From Nocardia yamanashiensis NBRC 100130 (GTDB taxonomy: Bacteria > Actinomycetota > Actinomycetes > Mycobacteriales > Mycobacteriaceae), in the NCBI RefSeq assembly GCF_001613325.1, contig NZ_BDCD01000039.1:1-64000 (forward strand): a DNA stretch of 64,000 bases, in the 5' to 3' direction. The notes under the pieces are model-generated. The model worked only from the letters and a program-made list of their open reading frames with translations. It was not told the DNA's origin and did no database searches. This document shows positions 38,997 to 47,400 of this stretch, piece after piece. The position numbers and the translations under genes are program-made. How positions within the stretch are numbered: the first letter of the stretch is position 1; every line of letters begins with the position of its first letter.

Positions 38997-39309
38997 TCCA
39001 GCTCCTGTCCGCCGATGTGCGGCGCCGGTCAGGTTTGCGACGCCGCGCCGAAACCTACACGCCGGATCACGTTCGCGCCGCGCCGAGGTTGATTCGGCGC
39101 TCCGGGCGCGCCGCACGCACCGCCGGGCGGGATGCGGCCGAATCGCCGCGGCCGCCGAAATCGGCTCGGCGCGAACGGATCTCGTGCCGACGCGGCACCT
39201 TGTTCCGCGCCGGGCATTGCTCCGGCGGCCATGCCTATCGAGACGCAACGGCCGTGCCGACCGAGACGCAAATTGGTTGCGGCCGCGCGCGACCGTACGC
39301 GAGCATCTC
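38997..39309. other. divergent intergenic region, no gene seen
   Basis: 313 very GC-rich bases between the FKBP lipoprotein start and hen1. No plausible gene, no terminator and no clear palindrome. Both promoters should lie here. Confidence 0.5.
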
Positions 39310-41040
39310 ATGATGCTGTTGACGATTTCTTGTACGCGACCGGAGGACGCCGCCTGGGAGGCGAGCGACCTGGGCTTTCTGCTGCACAAGAATCCCGCGC
39401 GCATGCAGCAGTTCGAGCAGTCCTACGGCGTCGCCCAGGTCTTCTACCCGGAAGCCGGCGCCGGCCGCTGCACCGCCGCTCTCCTGCTGGAAATCGACCC
39501 GGTCCGCCTGGTACGCGGAAAGTCCAAGGGCCACCAGGAATTCAGCCTCGGCCAGTACGTGAACGACCGCCCCTACGCGGCGTCCTCGCTGCTGGCGGTG
39601 GCCATCTCCACGGTGTTCGGCAGCGCCCTGCACGGCCGCTGCAAGCAGCGCCCCGAACTCGCTGAGACCGCCCTTCCCCTCCATATCGAACTCCCGGCCG
39701 TCCCGTGCAAGGGCGGCCCCGAGTCCGCCGAACGCGTCTTCGCGCCGCTCGGCTGGCAGGTCACCGCCACTCCCCTGCCCTTGGACCCGGCCTTCCCGGA
39801 ATGGGGCGACTCCCATTACGTGGCAATGGAACTCACCGGCACCCTGCGACTGTCGGACGCCCTCTCCCACCTGTACGTCCTGCTCCCCGTCCTCGACGGC
39901 AGCAAGCACTACTTCCTGGACGAAACCGAGATCGACAAACTGCTCCGCGTCGGCGAGACCTGGCTGCCGGTGCACCCGGAACGCGAATGGATCACCCGCC
40001 GCTACCTGACGCGCCGCCACTCCCTGGTCCGCACGGCACTTGCCCGCCTGGCGGAACTCGACGACACCGACCCGGAAGAACTGGGCGCGGTCGAGATCGA
40101 CTACCTCGACGACGAGACCTCGGCGGAAACAGCCCCCGCCGCGACCGCGCGGAACGGATCTGCTCATGCGGCGGGGCCCGCGCGGCATTCCTACCCGGAA
40201 TCGCTTCCGGCCGTCGACAACTCGCACGAGCCAGTGTCCACCTGGAATACGCCCGTCGAGACGGCGGCCAGGTCCGAGCGGCCTACAGGTGACCGGCTCC
40301 TCTCGCCGACCGATCCGTCCGACGCGGAATCCGCCTCCGGAGTAGCGGATTCGGCTCCCGAGAGCGGCGTGAGTGCGCCGACCGCGGGTGATGGGCAGCG
40401 GCAGCCGTCGTTGGCGGTGTTGCGGAAGGCGGCGGTGATCGCGGCGTTGCGAGCTACCGGGGCGGCGCGGGTGCTCGATCTCGGGTGTGGTGAGGGTGCG
40501 CTGTTGCGAGAACTGGTGGCGGACCGGACATTCGCGGAGATCGTGGGGGTCGACGTGTCGATGCGGGCGTTGCATATCGCGCAGCGGCGGCTGCGGCGGT
40601 TGCCGGAGTGGCAGTCGCGTCGGGTGACGTTGCGGCAGGGGGCGCTGACGTATACCGATGCCTCGTTGCGGGGGTTCGATGCGGCGGTGCTGATGGAGGT
40701 GATCGAGCATGTGGATCAGTCGCGGTTGAGTGCGCTCGAGCACGCTGTATTCGGTTCGGCCGCACCGGGAGCGGTGATCGTCACGACGCCGAACGGGGAG
40801 TACAACGCGCTGTACGAAGGTCTGGCGCCGGGGACGTTCCGGCATGCGGATCACCGGTTCGAGTGGAGCCGTGCGGAATTCGCGGAGTGGGCGCATCGGG
40901 TGGCCGCGACGTACGGGTACCGCGTGCGGTTCGAACCGGTCGGGGCGATCGACGAAAAACTGGGCGCGCCTACGCAGTTGGCGGTGTTCGGCAAAGGTAG
41001 TGAGCAGGGGAACGACAGCGATGAGAAGGGGGCCGCGTAA
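39310..41040 (+). CDS. hen1: RNA 3'-terminal ribose 2'-O-methyltransferase Hen1
   Basis: Bacterial Hen1 methylates the 2'-OH at the 3' end of ribotoxin-cleaved RNA so that the repaired junction resists re-cleavage. 576 residues from ATG 39310 (ATG 39313 is equally possible; ribosome site weak). The N-terminal domain (~1-270; MLLTISCTRPE, LGFLLHKNPARMQ, VARGKSKG-like VRGKSKGHQEF) is the part known to activate the Pnkp ligase. An acidic Ser/Pro linker of ~90 residues makes this protein longer than typical (~460). The methyltransferase (~365-576) shows RVLDLGCGEGALLREL, the metal site EVIEHVDQSRL and HADHRFEWSRAEF. Its stop overlaps the pnkp start by one base (TAATG). Confidence 0.93.
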   Translation: MMLLTISCTRPEDAAWEASDLGFLLHKNPARMQQFEQSYGVAQVFYPEAGAGRCTAALLLEIDPVRLVRGKSKGHQEFSLGQYVNDRPYAASSLLAVAISTVFGSALHGRCKQRPELAETALPLHIELPAVPCKGGPESAERVFAPLGWQVTATPLPLDPAFPEWGDSHYVAMELTGTLRLSDALSHLYVLLPVLDGSKHYFLDETEIDKLLRVGETWLPVHPEREWITRRYLTRRHSLVRTALARLAELDDTDPEELGAVEIDYLDDETSAETAPAATARNGSAHAAGPARHSYPESLPAVDNSHEPVSTWNTPVETAARSERPTGDRLLSPTDPSDAESASGVADSAPESGVSAPTAGDGQRQPSLAVLRKAAVIAALRATGAARVLDLGCGEGALLRELVADRTFAEIVGVDVSMRALHIAQRRLRRLPEWQSRRVTLRQGALTYTDASLRGFDAAVLMEVIEHVDQSRLSALEHAVFGSAAPGAVIVTTPNGEYNALYEGLAPGTFRHADHRFEWSRAEFAEWAHRVAATYGYRVRFEPVGAIDEKLGAPTQLAVFGKGSEQGNDSDEKGAA

Positions 41041-43619
41041 TGGCTGAGCTGTCCATTCCGGTGCTGTCGCTGGTCGTATTGATCGGCAGCAGCGGGTCGG
41101 GGAAGTCGACGTTCGCGCACAAGCACTTCCGGTCCACGGCGGTGCTGTCCTCGGACGGGTATCGCGGGATCGTCAGCGATGACGAGAACGATCAGAGCGC
41201 CACGCAGGACGCGTTCGACCTGCTGCATCACGTGGCCGGGGTGCGGTTGCGGCGGGGGCTGCGCACGGTGGTGGACGCCACCAATGTGCAGCCGAAGGCG
41301 CGGCAGGCGCTGATCGACCTGGCGCGGGCGCACGATGTGCTGCCGGTGGCGATCGTCCTCGATGTGCCGGATCAGGTGTGCATCGAGCGCAATGCCGCGC
41401 GGGCCGAGCGCGCTCACCTGGGCGCGCACGTGGTGACGCGCCAGCAGCGGGATCTGCGGCGCAGCCTGAAATTCCTGGAGCGCGAGGGCTTCCGGAAGGT
41501 GCACGTGCTGCGCGGGCTCGAGGAGATCGAGGCCGCGACCATCACCGACGAGCGGCTGTGGAACGACAAGAGCGACCTGACCGGCCCGTTCGATGTGATC
41601 GGCGATGTGCACGGCTGCCGGTCCGAACTCGAGACGCTGCTGGGCGAACTCGGGTACGCGGTGGAACGCGACGGCGACGGGCGTGCGGTGAACGCACGGC
41701 ACCCGGAGGGCCGGACCGCCGTGTTCGTCGGCGATCTGGTGGATCGCGGGCCGGACACCCCGGGCGTGCTGCGCCTGGTCATGGGGATGGTGAACAACGG
41801 AAACGCCCTGTGCGTCACCGGCAATCACGAATTCAAGCTGGTGCGCGCGCTGGACGGCCGCAAGGTCAAGGTGGCGCACGGCCTGGCCGAATCCCTCGCA
41901 CAGTTCGAGCACGAGGACGCCGACTTCCGCAAGACCGCCCACGAGTTCATGCGCTCGCTGGTCAGCCACTACGTGCTCGACGGCGGTCAGCTGGTCGTCG
42001 CGCACGCGGGCCTGAAGGAGCAGTACCACGGCCGCGCGTCCGGCCGGGTGCGCGAATTCGCCATGTACGGCGAATCCACCGGCGAGACCGACGAATACGG
42101 CCTGCCGGTGCGCTACCCGTGGGCCAACGACTATCGCGGCAAGGCGCTGGTGCTCTACGGCCACACGCCGATGACCAACCTGGTGTGGGTGAACAACACG
42201 CTGTGCCTGGACACCGGCGTGGTGTTCGGCGGGCAGCTGTCGGCGCTGCGCTATCCGGAGCGGGAACCGGTCTCGGTGCCCGCCGAACAGGTCTGGTACG
42301 AACCGACCCGGCCGTTGCAGCCGGCCACGCTGGTGCCGGGAACCGGTGTGGTGCACCGGGATCCGGGCGTGCTGGATCTGGACGACGTGACCGGCCGCCG
42401 GGTGGTGGAGACCCGCCACCTGGGCCGGGTGAGCGTGCAGGAGGACGCGGCGAGCGCGGCCCTGGAAGTGATGAGCCGCTTCGCGGTGGACCCGCGCTGG
42501 CTGGTGTACCTCCCGCCGACCATGTCGCCGTGCGCGACCTCGCAGCGCGACGGATACCTCGAATATCCCGAGCAGGCGTTCGAGTACTACCGCTCCGAGG
42601 GCGTGGACACCGTGGTGTGCGAGGAGAAGCACATGGGTTCGCGTGCGGTGGTGGTGGTTTCGCGCTCGGCCGACGTGGCGCGGGATCGCTTCGGCATCGA
42701 CGACGGCAGCACGGGCGCGGTGTACACCCGTACCGGCCGCCCGTTCTTCGATGCCCCGGCGCAGACCGAAGCGCTGCTGGCGCGCGTCCGCACGGCTGTC
42801 GAAAAGGCCGGTCTGTTCGATGAACTCGGCACCGACTGGCTGGTTCTCGATACCGAGCTGATGCCGTGGTCGGCCAAGGCGCTCGGGTTGCTGCGCACCC
42901 AGTACGCGGCGGTCGGCGCGGCGGCGCGCGCCTCCCTCGGTGCGGCCGCGAACGCGCTGGCCGCAGCCGCCGAAAGAGGCCTGGACGTCAGCGATCTCGC
43001 TGCCCGCACCGCCGCCCGGCGCGCCGACGCGGACGCCTTCACCACCGCGTACGGCCATTACTGCTGGCCGACCCAGGGTTTGGACGGCGTACGGCTCGCC
43101 CCCTTCCAGCTGCTGGCCGGGCAGGGCGCGAATTACGCCGTGCGCGAACACAACTGGCACCTCGAACAGATCGACCGGTTGGTAGCCGCCGACCCCGACC
43201 TCTTCACGCCCACCCGGCGCGTGCTGGTCGACCTCGCGGATGCCGACAGCGAAGCTGTAGCAACCGCTTGGTGGGAATCACTCACCGCGGCGGGCGGCGA
43301 AGGCATGGTCGTCAAACCGGTCGGTTCCCTGGTCACCGGCACCGGCACCCGCAGCGGCCGCCCGGTCCAGCCGGGCGTGAAATGCCGTGGCCCGGAATAC
43401 CTCCGGATCATCTACGGCCCGGAATACCTGCGCCCGGAGAACCTCACCCGCCTGCGTCAGCGCGGCCTCGGCGGCAAGCGTTCCCTCGCGCTGCGCGAAT
43501 ACGCCCTGGGCCTGGAATCCCTGGACCGTTTCGTCGACGCGGAACCCTTGTGGCGAGTCCACGAAGCCGTCTTCGCAGTCCTCGCGCTGGAGACGGAACC
43601 GGTAGACCCCCGCCTCTGA
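41040..43619 (+). CDS. pnkp: polynucleotide kinase-phosphatase/ligase Pnkp
   Basis: End-healing and sealing enzyme of the Hen1-Pnkp RNA repair complex. 859 residues, with all three domains: 5'-OH polynucleotide kinase (~1-170; P-loop LIGSSGSGKST at 14-24, D80-x-x-x-x-x region TVVDATNVQ), metallophosphoesterase 2',3'-phosphatase (~183-400; FDVIGDVHGC, GDLVDRGPDTPG, GNHEFKL), and adenylyltransferase/ligase (~480-859) with the nucleotidyl-lysine in EEKHMGSR (K530). Translationally coupled to hen1. The pair is usually horizontally mobile and patchy, but base composition here looks like the neighbours. Confidence 0.96.
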   Translation: MAELSIPVLSLVVLIGSSGSGKSTFAHKHFRSTAVLSSDGYRGIVSDDENDQSATQDAFDLLHHVAGVRLRRGLRTVVDATNVQPKARQALIDLARAHDVLPVAIVLDVPDQVCIERNAARAERAHLGAHVVTRQQRDLRRSLKFLEREGFRKVHVLRGLEEIEAATITDERLWNDKSDLTGPFDVIGDVHGCRSELETLLGELGYAVERDGDGRAVNARHPEGRTAVFVGDLVDRGPDTPGVLRLVMGMVNNGNALCVTGNHEFKLVRALDGRKVKVAHGLAESLAQFEHEDADFRKTAHEFMRSLVSHYVLDGGQLVVAHAGLKEQYHGRASGRVREFAMYGESTGETDEYGLPVRYPWANDYRGKALVLYGHTPMTNLVWVNNTLCLDTGVVFGGQLSALRYPEREPVSVPAEQVWYEPTRPLQPATLVPGTGVVHRDPGVLDLDDVTGRRVVETRHLGRVSVQEDAASAALEVMSRFAVDPRWLVYLPPTMSPCATSQRDGYLEYPEQAFEYYRSEGVDTVVCEEKHMGSRAVVVVSRSADVARDRFGIDDGSTGAVYTRTGRPFFDAPAQTEALLARVRTAVEKAGLFDELGTDWLVLDTELMPWSAKALGLLRTQYAAVGAAARASLGAAANALAAAAERGLDVSDLAARTAARRADADAFTTAYGHYCWPTQGLDGVRLAPFQLLAGQGANYAVREHNWHLEQIDRLVAADPDLFTPTRRVLVDLADADSEAVATAWWESLTAAGGEGMVVKPVGSLVTGTGTRSGRPVQPGVKCRGPEYLRIIYGPEYLRPENLTRLRQRGLGGKRSLALREYALGLESLDRFVDAEPLWRVHEAVFAVLALETEPVDPRL

Positions 43620-43680
43620 CCCCACCCCCATCCCGCCATCCCGAGCTCACCCTCCCACCGCCATCCCGGCTCACCCCCAC

Positions 43681-43759
43681 CGTCATCCCGGCATGTTCTT
43701 AGCCGGGATCCACACAGCGCTGACGTGTGGATTCCGGCCAAAAGCGCGCCGGAATGACG
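43681..43759. repeat. nested palindromic repeat (~79 bp)
   Basis: Outer arms CGTCATCCCGGC (43681-43692) and GCCGGAATGACG (43748-43759) enclose inner arms GCCGGGATCCACAC (43702-43715) and GTGTGGATTCCGGC (43725-43738). Each pair has one mismatch, giving a long interrupted hairpin. Degenerate half-sites (CATCCCG) precede it at 43629-43668. This type of intergenic palindrome is scattered through many bacterial genomes. It lies between convergent pnkp and nudix genes. Confidence 0.85.
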
Positions 43760-43770
43760 GGGGTGCACGC

Positions 43771-44247
43771 TCAGTCGTTCAGGTACTGGACGAGACGGTC
43801 CAGGAAGGGGCGCTGGCCTTTGCCCAGCTTTTCGTGGGCGACGTCGGGCGTGAACCATTCGGCTCGGTCTATTTCAGGGAATTGGGCAATTCGCCCGGAG
43901 CGGGGCGGCCATTCCATGTCGAAGGTGCCGGGAACCACGTCCGCGGGATCGAGGTCGCCTTCGACGGCCCAGATCGTGACTTCCTTACGGCTGCTTCCGC
44001 TCCCGTATTGCACATTGCCGAGCGGAATCCAGTCGCCGTCGGGGACGGGCAGGCCCAGTTCCTCGGTGAATTCGCGGCGGGCGGCGGCTTGCAGGCCGTC
44101 GTCCGCCGGATCGTATTCGCCTTTCGGGATGGACCAGGCCGAGGCGTCCTTCTTCGCCCAGAGCGGCCCGCCCATGTGGCCGAGCAGTACTTCCAAGTCG
44201 GGGGATCGGCGAAACAGCAGTACGCCCGCGCTGTACCTGAGACTCAT
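43771..44247 (-). CDS. NUDIX hydrolase
   Basis: 158 residues. Starts MSLRYSAGVLLFRRSPDLEV with the Nudix fold strand, then the Nudix box GEYDPADDGLQAAARREFTE followed by ELGL (REx2EE metal ligands), with a two-residue insertion typical of the ADP-ribose/diadenosine subgroup. The C-terminal part has PRSGRIAQFPEIDRAEWF, seen in predicted NTP pyrophosphohydrolases that start VLLFR. Exact substrate unknown. Short gap to the palindromic repeat downstream. Confidence 0.93.
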   Translation of the reverse strand: MSLRYSAGVLLFRRSPDLEVLLGHMGGPLWAKKDASAWSIPKGEYDPADDGLQAAARREFTEELGLPVPDGDWIPLGNVQYGSGSSRKEVTIWAVEGDLDPADVVPGTFDMEWPPRSGRIAQFPEIDRAEWFTPDVAHEKLGKGQRPFLDRLVQYLND

Positions 44248-44334
44248 TCCCGGCAGTCTGCCGCGTTCGGGTTACGCGCGCACACTCCGGACGCTAGAGT
44301 TGGCGACGCTTCGGCAAACCACAGGGCGGGATCA

Positions 44335-44346
44335 TTTATCGATAAA
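44335..44346. promoter_or_regulatory. AT-rich palindrome in the promoter of the next gene
   Basis: TTTATCGATAAA is a perfect 12-base palindrome in otherwise GC-rich DNA, 114 bases upstream of the gene at 44460 and 88 bases upstream of nudix. It is a possible regulator or promoter site; nothing identifies the binding protein. Confidence 0.4.
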
Positions 44347-44459
44347 CGCCCGATAATTTCCGGCGGATCCTGGGGGACCGAAAGGGAATCGGCCCCCGCG
44401 CGTTCCATTAAGCTCCAGCGGTTGGATCTGCCCACACCTGATGACGGATTGGATACCGC

Positions 44460-45272
44460 ATGGAGTTCCGCAGCGCCACCGCGGCAGCCACGCTGGTGAT
44501 CGGCGCACTGACCGCGGCTACCGGCCTGGCGAATGCCCAGCCCGCTGCTCCGGGGGACGCGACACCCGAGCGCATCGCCTATTCGACGAAGCTCGTCGAC
44601 AAGACGGTCGTCACCACGCTCAAGGGCGGCACCTTCACTCTCACCAAGGCGCTCGCGAGCGATATCGCCGCGGGCAGCGACCAACGGCTCGGCGAACGCG
44701 ACGGCGTGACCGTCGGCGCGGACGGCGCGGCCGTGGACCCGGCCGACGTGGTGCAGGTCGCCGACGTCAAGGACGGCGCCGGCCATACCCTGCTGAGCCT
44801 GCCCCTGGTCTTCCACGTCGGCACGGTCGGCATCCCGGTCGCCTCGCGGCTGGAACAGAACGACACCGTGCTGGCGCTCACGCCGGAGAAGCCGGCCGCG
44901 CTGGCCATCTCGCAGCCGCTGGTGGTGAAACCCGTTGCCTCCCAAGTGGAGAACCAGCGCGCCCTGAACGACTTCACCCTCCAGTTCAGCCTGGGCACCT
45001 CCATCGGCACCTTCGTCGGCACCGCGCTCGGCGCCACCATCGGCTGCATCGCCACCCTGGTGGCGGGTTGCATCGGCGGCCTCGCCACCGGCGCCAGCGT
45101 GGGCGGCATCATCGGCAGCATCGCCGTCGGCGGCCCCACCCTCATCGCCGCCGGCATCGACCTGCTCACCACTATGAACGCGGCCGACGGCACCACCAAG
45201 TGGGCCGACAAGCCGAAAACCGAACCGGCGCAAGCACAAGCGCAGCCGTCGGCGGCCGAACAGCCGAAGTAG
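44460..45272 (+). CDS. secreted protein with C-terminal glycine-zipper segment
   Basis: 270 residues. Signal peptide at 1-26 (LVIGALTAATGLANA, cleavage after ANA). The mature N-terminal half is a beta-rich domain (KLVDKTVVTTLKGGTFTL, VADVKDGAGHTLLSLPLVFH). The C-terminal third is a Gly-rich hydrophobic region (~175-240; GTALGATIGCIATLVAGCIG, GLATGASVGGIIGSIAVGG) with GxxxG zippers and two Cys, followed by a Gln/Ala/Pro tail. Many nocardial and mycobacterial exported proteins share this layout; a membrane-inserting or pore role is possible but unproven. Hairpin 45290-45328 follows. Confidence 0.78.
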   Translation: MEFRSATAAATLVIGALTAATGLANAQPAAPGDATPERIAYSTKLVDKTVVTTLKGGTFTLTKALASDIAAGSDQRLGERDGVTVGADGAAVDPADVVQVADVKDGAGHTLLSLPLVFHVGTVGIPVASRLEQNDTVLALTPEKPAALAISQPLVVKPVASQVENQRALNDFTLQFSLGTSIGTFVGTALGATIGCIATLVAGCIGGLATGASVGGIIGSIAVGGPTLIAAGIDLLTTMNAADGTTKWADKPKTEPAQAQAQPSAAEQPK

Positions 45273-45289
45273 AGACCGACCCCGACGCC

Positions 45290-45328
45290 CTCGCCAGGGC
45301 CGCCCTCGGCTCAGGCCGCCCTGGCGAG
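45290..45328 (+). terminator. hairpin after the secreted-protein gene
   Basis: CTCGCCAGGGC (45290-45300) pairs perfectly with GCCCTGGCGAG (45318-45328), 18 bases after the stop. It has no strong U run, so it is an L-shaped/GC-type terminator candidate. Confidence 0.6.
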
Positions 45329-45393
45329 CACGTTCTCTGGTAGCGATGCCAGTGTCCGGCACCACGATCAGGTCGTGCTGGGCGATGTCCGGT

Positions 45394-45505
45394 ATCGCAA
45401 AAGATCTGAGCAGCAAGCAGATTGCCGCCCGCGTGTCGTGCCCGCGAGAAAACCGCCCGCAACTACATCCCGCAACTGCTAGGCAAACCACGCTTGGCCC
45501 GAACC
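45394..45505 (+). pseudogene. remnant of a LuxR/NarL-type response-regulator DNA-binding domain
   Basis: Frame 1 encodes IAKDLSSKQIAARVSCP and, after a one-base shift, frame 2 encodes EKTARNYIPQLLGKPRLART. Joined, they match the DevR-like LuxR helix-turn-helix (recalled form: LTNKQIADRM...EKTVKNYVSRLLAKL) with the right spacing between Arg and Glu. A single inserted base explains the break. The receiver domain is gone. A decayed two-component regulator is the best reading; the fragment is short, so confidence is moderate. Confidence 0.6.
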
Positions 45506-45528
45506 CCCGCCCGGCGTACCCTCGGCCG

Positions 45529-45811
<283 letters not shown>

Positions 45812-45854
45812 GTCTACGTGCGGCAGTGCCGACGCTCCCCGCTAGACGGGAAAG

Positions 45855-45925
<71 letters not shown>

Positions 45926-46216
45926 ATTCGCCGCGCATCGGAAGCCGATGCGGTATGCGTTGAGCACTGTACCGAACCTCACTCCCCGAAAGCGAATCAG
46001 GGCGCGTTCGCGCACGTCGGGCATGTCGGGGGGGTGGGTGTCCGGCGAGTCGCGAAAGACTCGCGGAGGGGGTGTGTAACGCGGGGGCGTCGCGAGCGAT
46101 GAGACATCCGATCGCCATTCGCGAGACGCCGGGAACCTGTTCTGAAACAGGGGTTTTCGATGTCGGGTGGCTTGCTAGGATCCTTTTTGTCCGACGGGGG
46201 TATCGGAAAGGGGGCG

Positions 46217-46321
46217 GTGAGCGTGCGCCAGACATGGTGTGACGGACCGCGTAGCAGTGAGATCGACCCGCAGTGTGCGACCGGCGCCGGCGCCGGTTCC
46301 GACATCCCGTTCGTCGGGTGA
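46217..46321 (+). CDS. candidate 34-residue leader peptide upstream of the diguanylate cyclase
   Basis: GTG at 46217, preceded by a purine-rich GGAAAGGGGG, opens MSVRQTWCDGPRSSEIDPQC and continues to TGA at 46319-46321, six bases before the cyclase ATG. Two Cys flank 12 residues. The tight spacing allows translational coupling. Too short to judge by composition; it is reported as a possibility. The rest of 45926-46216 holds no gene; TAGGAT at ~46173 is a possible -10. Confidence 0.35.
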   Translation: MSVRQTWCDGPRSSEIDPQCATGAGAGSDIPFVG

Positions 46322-46327
46322 GCGCGT

Positions 46328-47341
46328 ATGCCCATCCGACTCGACATTCGCACGGCCGCGCTGGTCGCGGCGACCATCAGGGAATGGGTGCGTTCGGTGC
46401 ACCCGGGCGGCAGCGGCGCCGCGGTGGGCGCCGGGCCCGCCATTCCCCCCGATGACGTGGAACGCATCTTCACCCGCGTCATCGACGAACTGCTGGAATT
46501 GGCCGGGTCCGAACCGTTTCCGGTGCCCGCGGCCCGCAGCATCGGGCGGCGGCTGGCCGAATCGCCGTTCGACCGCACCCGCATGCTCGCGCCCGCCAGC
46601 CGCGCGCTGCTGGGGCTCACGCCCGGCGATCCCGGATCGCTGATCGCCACCCGGTGGCCGTTGATCGCCAGCCAGGCCATCGACAGTTATGCCGAGGCGC
46701 TGCAGCAGCGGGCGCTGGCCCAGCAGGAACGCAGCCTCTCGGAGGCGGTGTCGGTGCGTGTGCAGGAGATCGCCGCGCTGCAGACCCGGCTCAAGCACGA
46801 GGCCACCCACGACGCCCTCACCGATCTGGCCAATCGCTCGCTGTTGCAGGAGCGGGTCCGGGTGATGTCGACCGATCCGATGCGCGGCGTGGGCCTGCTG
46901 CTCATCGATCTGGACGACTTCAAGCAGATCAACGACGGCTTCGGGCACGCGGTCGGGGACGAGGTGCTGGTCACCATCGCCCAGCGGCTGCGCGCCACCT
47001 GCCCGCCCGAAACGGTCATCGCGCGCTACGGCGGTGACGAATTCGTGGTGGCGCTGCCCGCCCGGCGCAACAGCCTGGGCGAGCTGGCCATGCGGGTGCT
47101 GGCGGCGCTGTGCGAACCGGTGCCGACCGCCGCCGGACCGGTGCCGGCCTCGGCCAGCGTGGGCACCGCCTTCTGCCCGCCGGGACGCGATCTCGACTTT
47201 GCGGACCTGCTGCGCAGCGCGGACCGGGCCATGTATTCGGCGAAAACAGCGGGCAAACGCCAGTTCGCGGTGTCGGAACTCGACGCCGAGGAGGTCGACT
47301 CAGGCGGACCGAGGTCCCGGTTCGCCGCGGTCGCCGGATAG
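46328..47341 (+). CDS. diguanylate cyclase (GGDEF domain)
   Basis: 337 residues; makes cyclic di-GMP from GTP. The N-terminal ~155 residues are a helical domain of unknown type ending in a signalling coiled coil (QQERSLSEAVSVRVQEIAAL). The GGDEF domain (~165-315) has THDALTDLANRSLL, GLLLIDLDDFKQINDGFGHA and the active site ARYGGDEFVVAL. The product-inhibition I-site (RxxD before GGDEF) is absent: PPETVIARYGGDEF. No membrane segment, so cytoplasmic. Stand-alone except for a possible leader peptide. Intact catalytic residues argue for activity. Confidence 0.93.
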   Translation: MPIRLDIRTAALVAATIREWVRSVHPGGSGAAVGAGPAIPPDDVERIFTRVIDELLELAGSEPFPVPAARSIGRRLAESPFDRTRMLAPASRALLGLTPGDPGSLIATRWPLIASQAIDSYAEALQQRALAQQERSLSEAVSVRVQEIAALQTRLKHEATHDALTDLANRSLLQERVRVMSTDPMRGVGLLLIDLDDFKQINDGFGHAVGDEVLVTIAQRLRATCPPETVIARYGGDEFVVALPARRNSLGELAMRVLAALCEPVPTAAGPVPASASVGTAFCPPGRDLDFADLLRSADRAMYSAKTAGKRQFAVSELDAEEVDSGGPRSRFAAVAG

Positions 47342-47400
47342 CGGGCAACTCACAGCGATTGGCAAGCCTGCGGCAAATCGGGCTGCGTAGGGTGGGACGC

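Noticed and set aside
41040..43619. Pnkp as a phage-type T4 ligase/kinase of a prophage
   Set aside because: Coupled to hen1 with all three bacterial domains, and no phage genes nearby.
44335..44346. Replication origin or DnaA-box cluster around the AT-rich palindrome
   Set aside because: A single palindrome without multiple TTATCCACA-type boxes or dnaA/dnaN neighbours.
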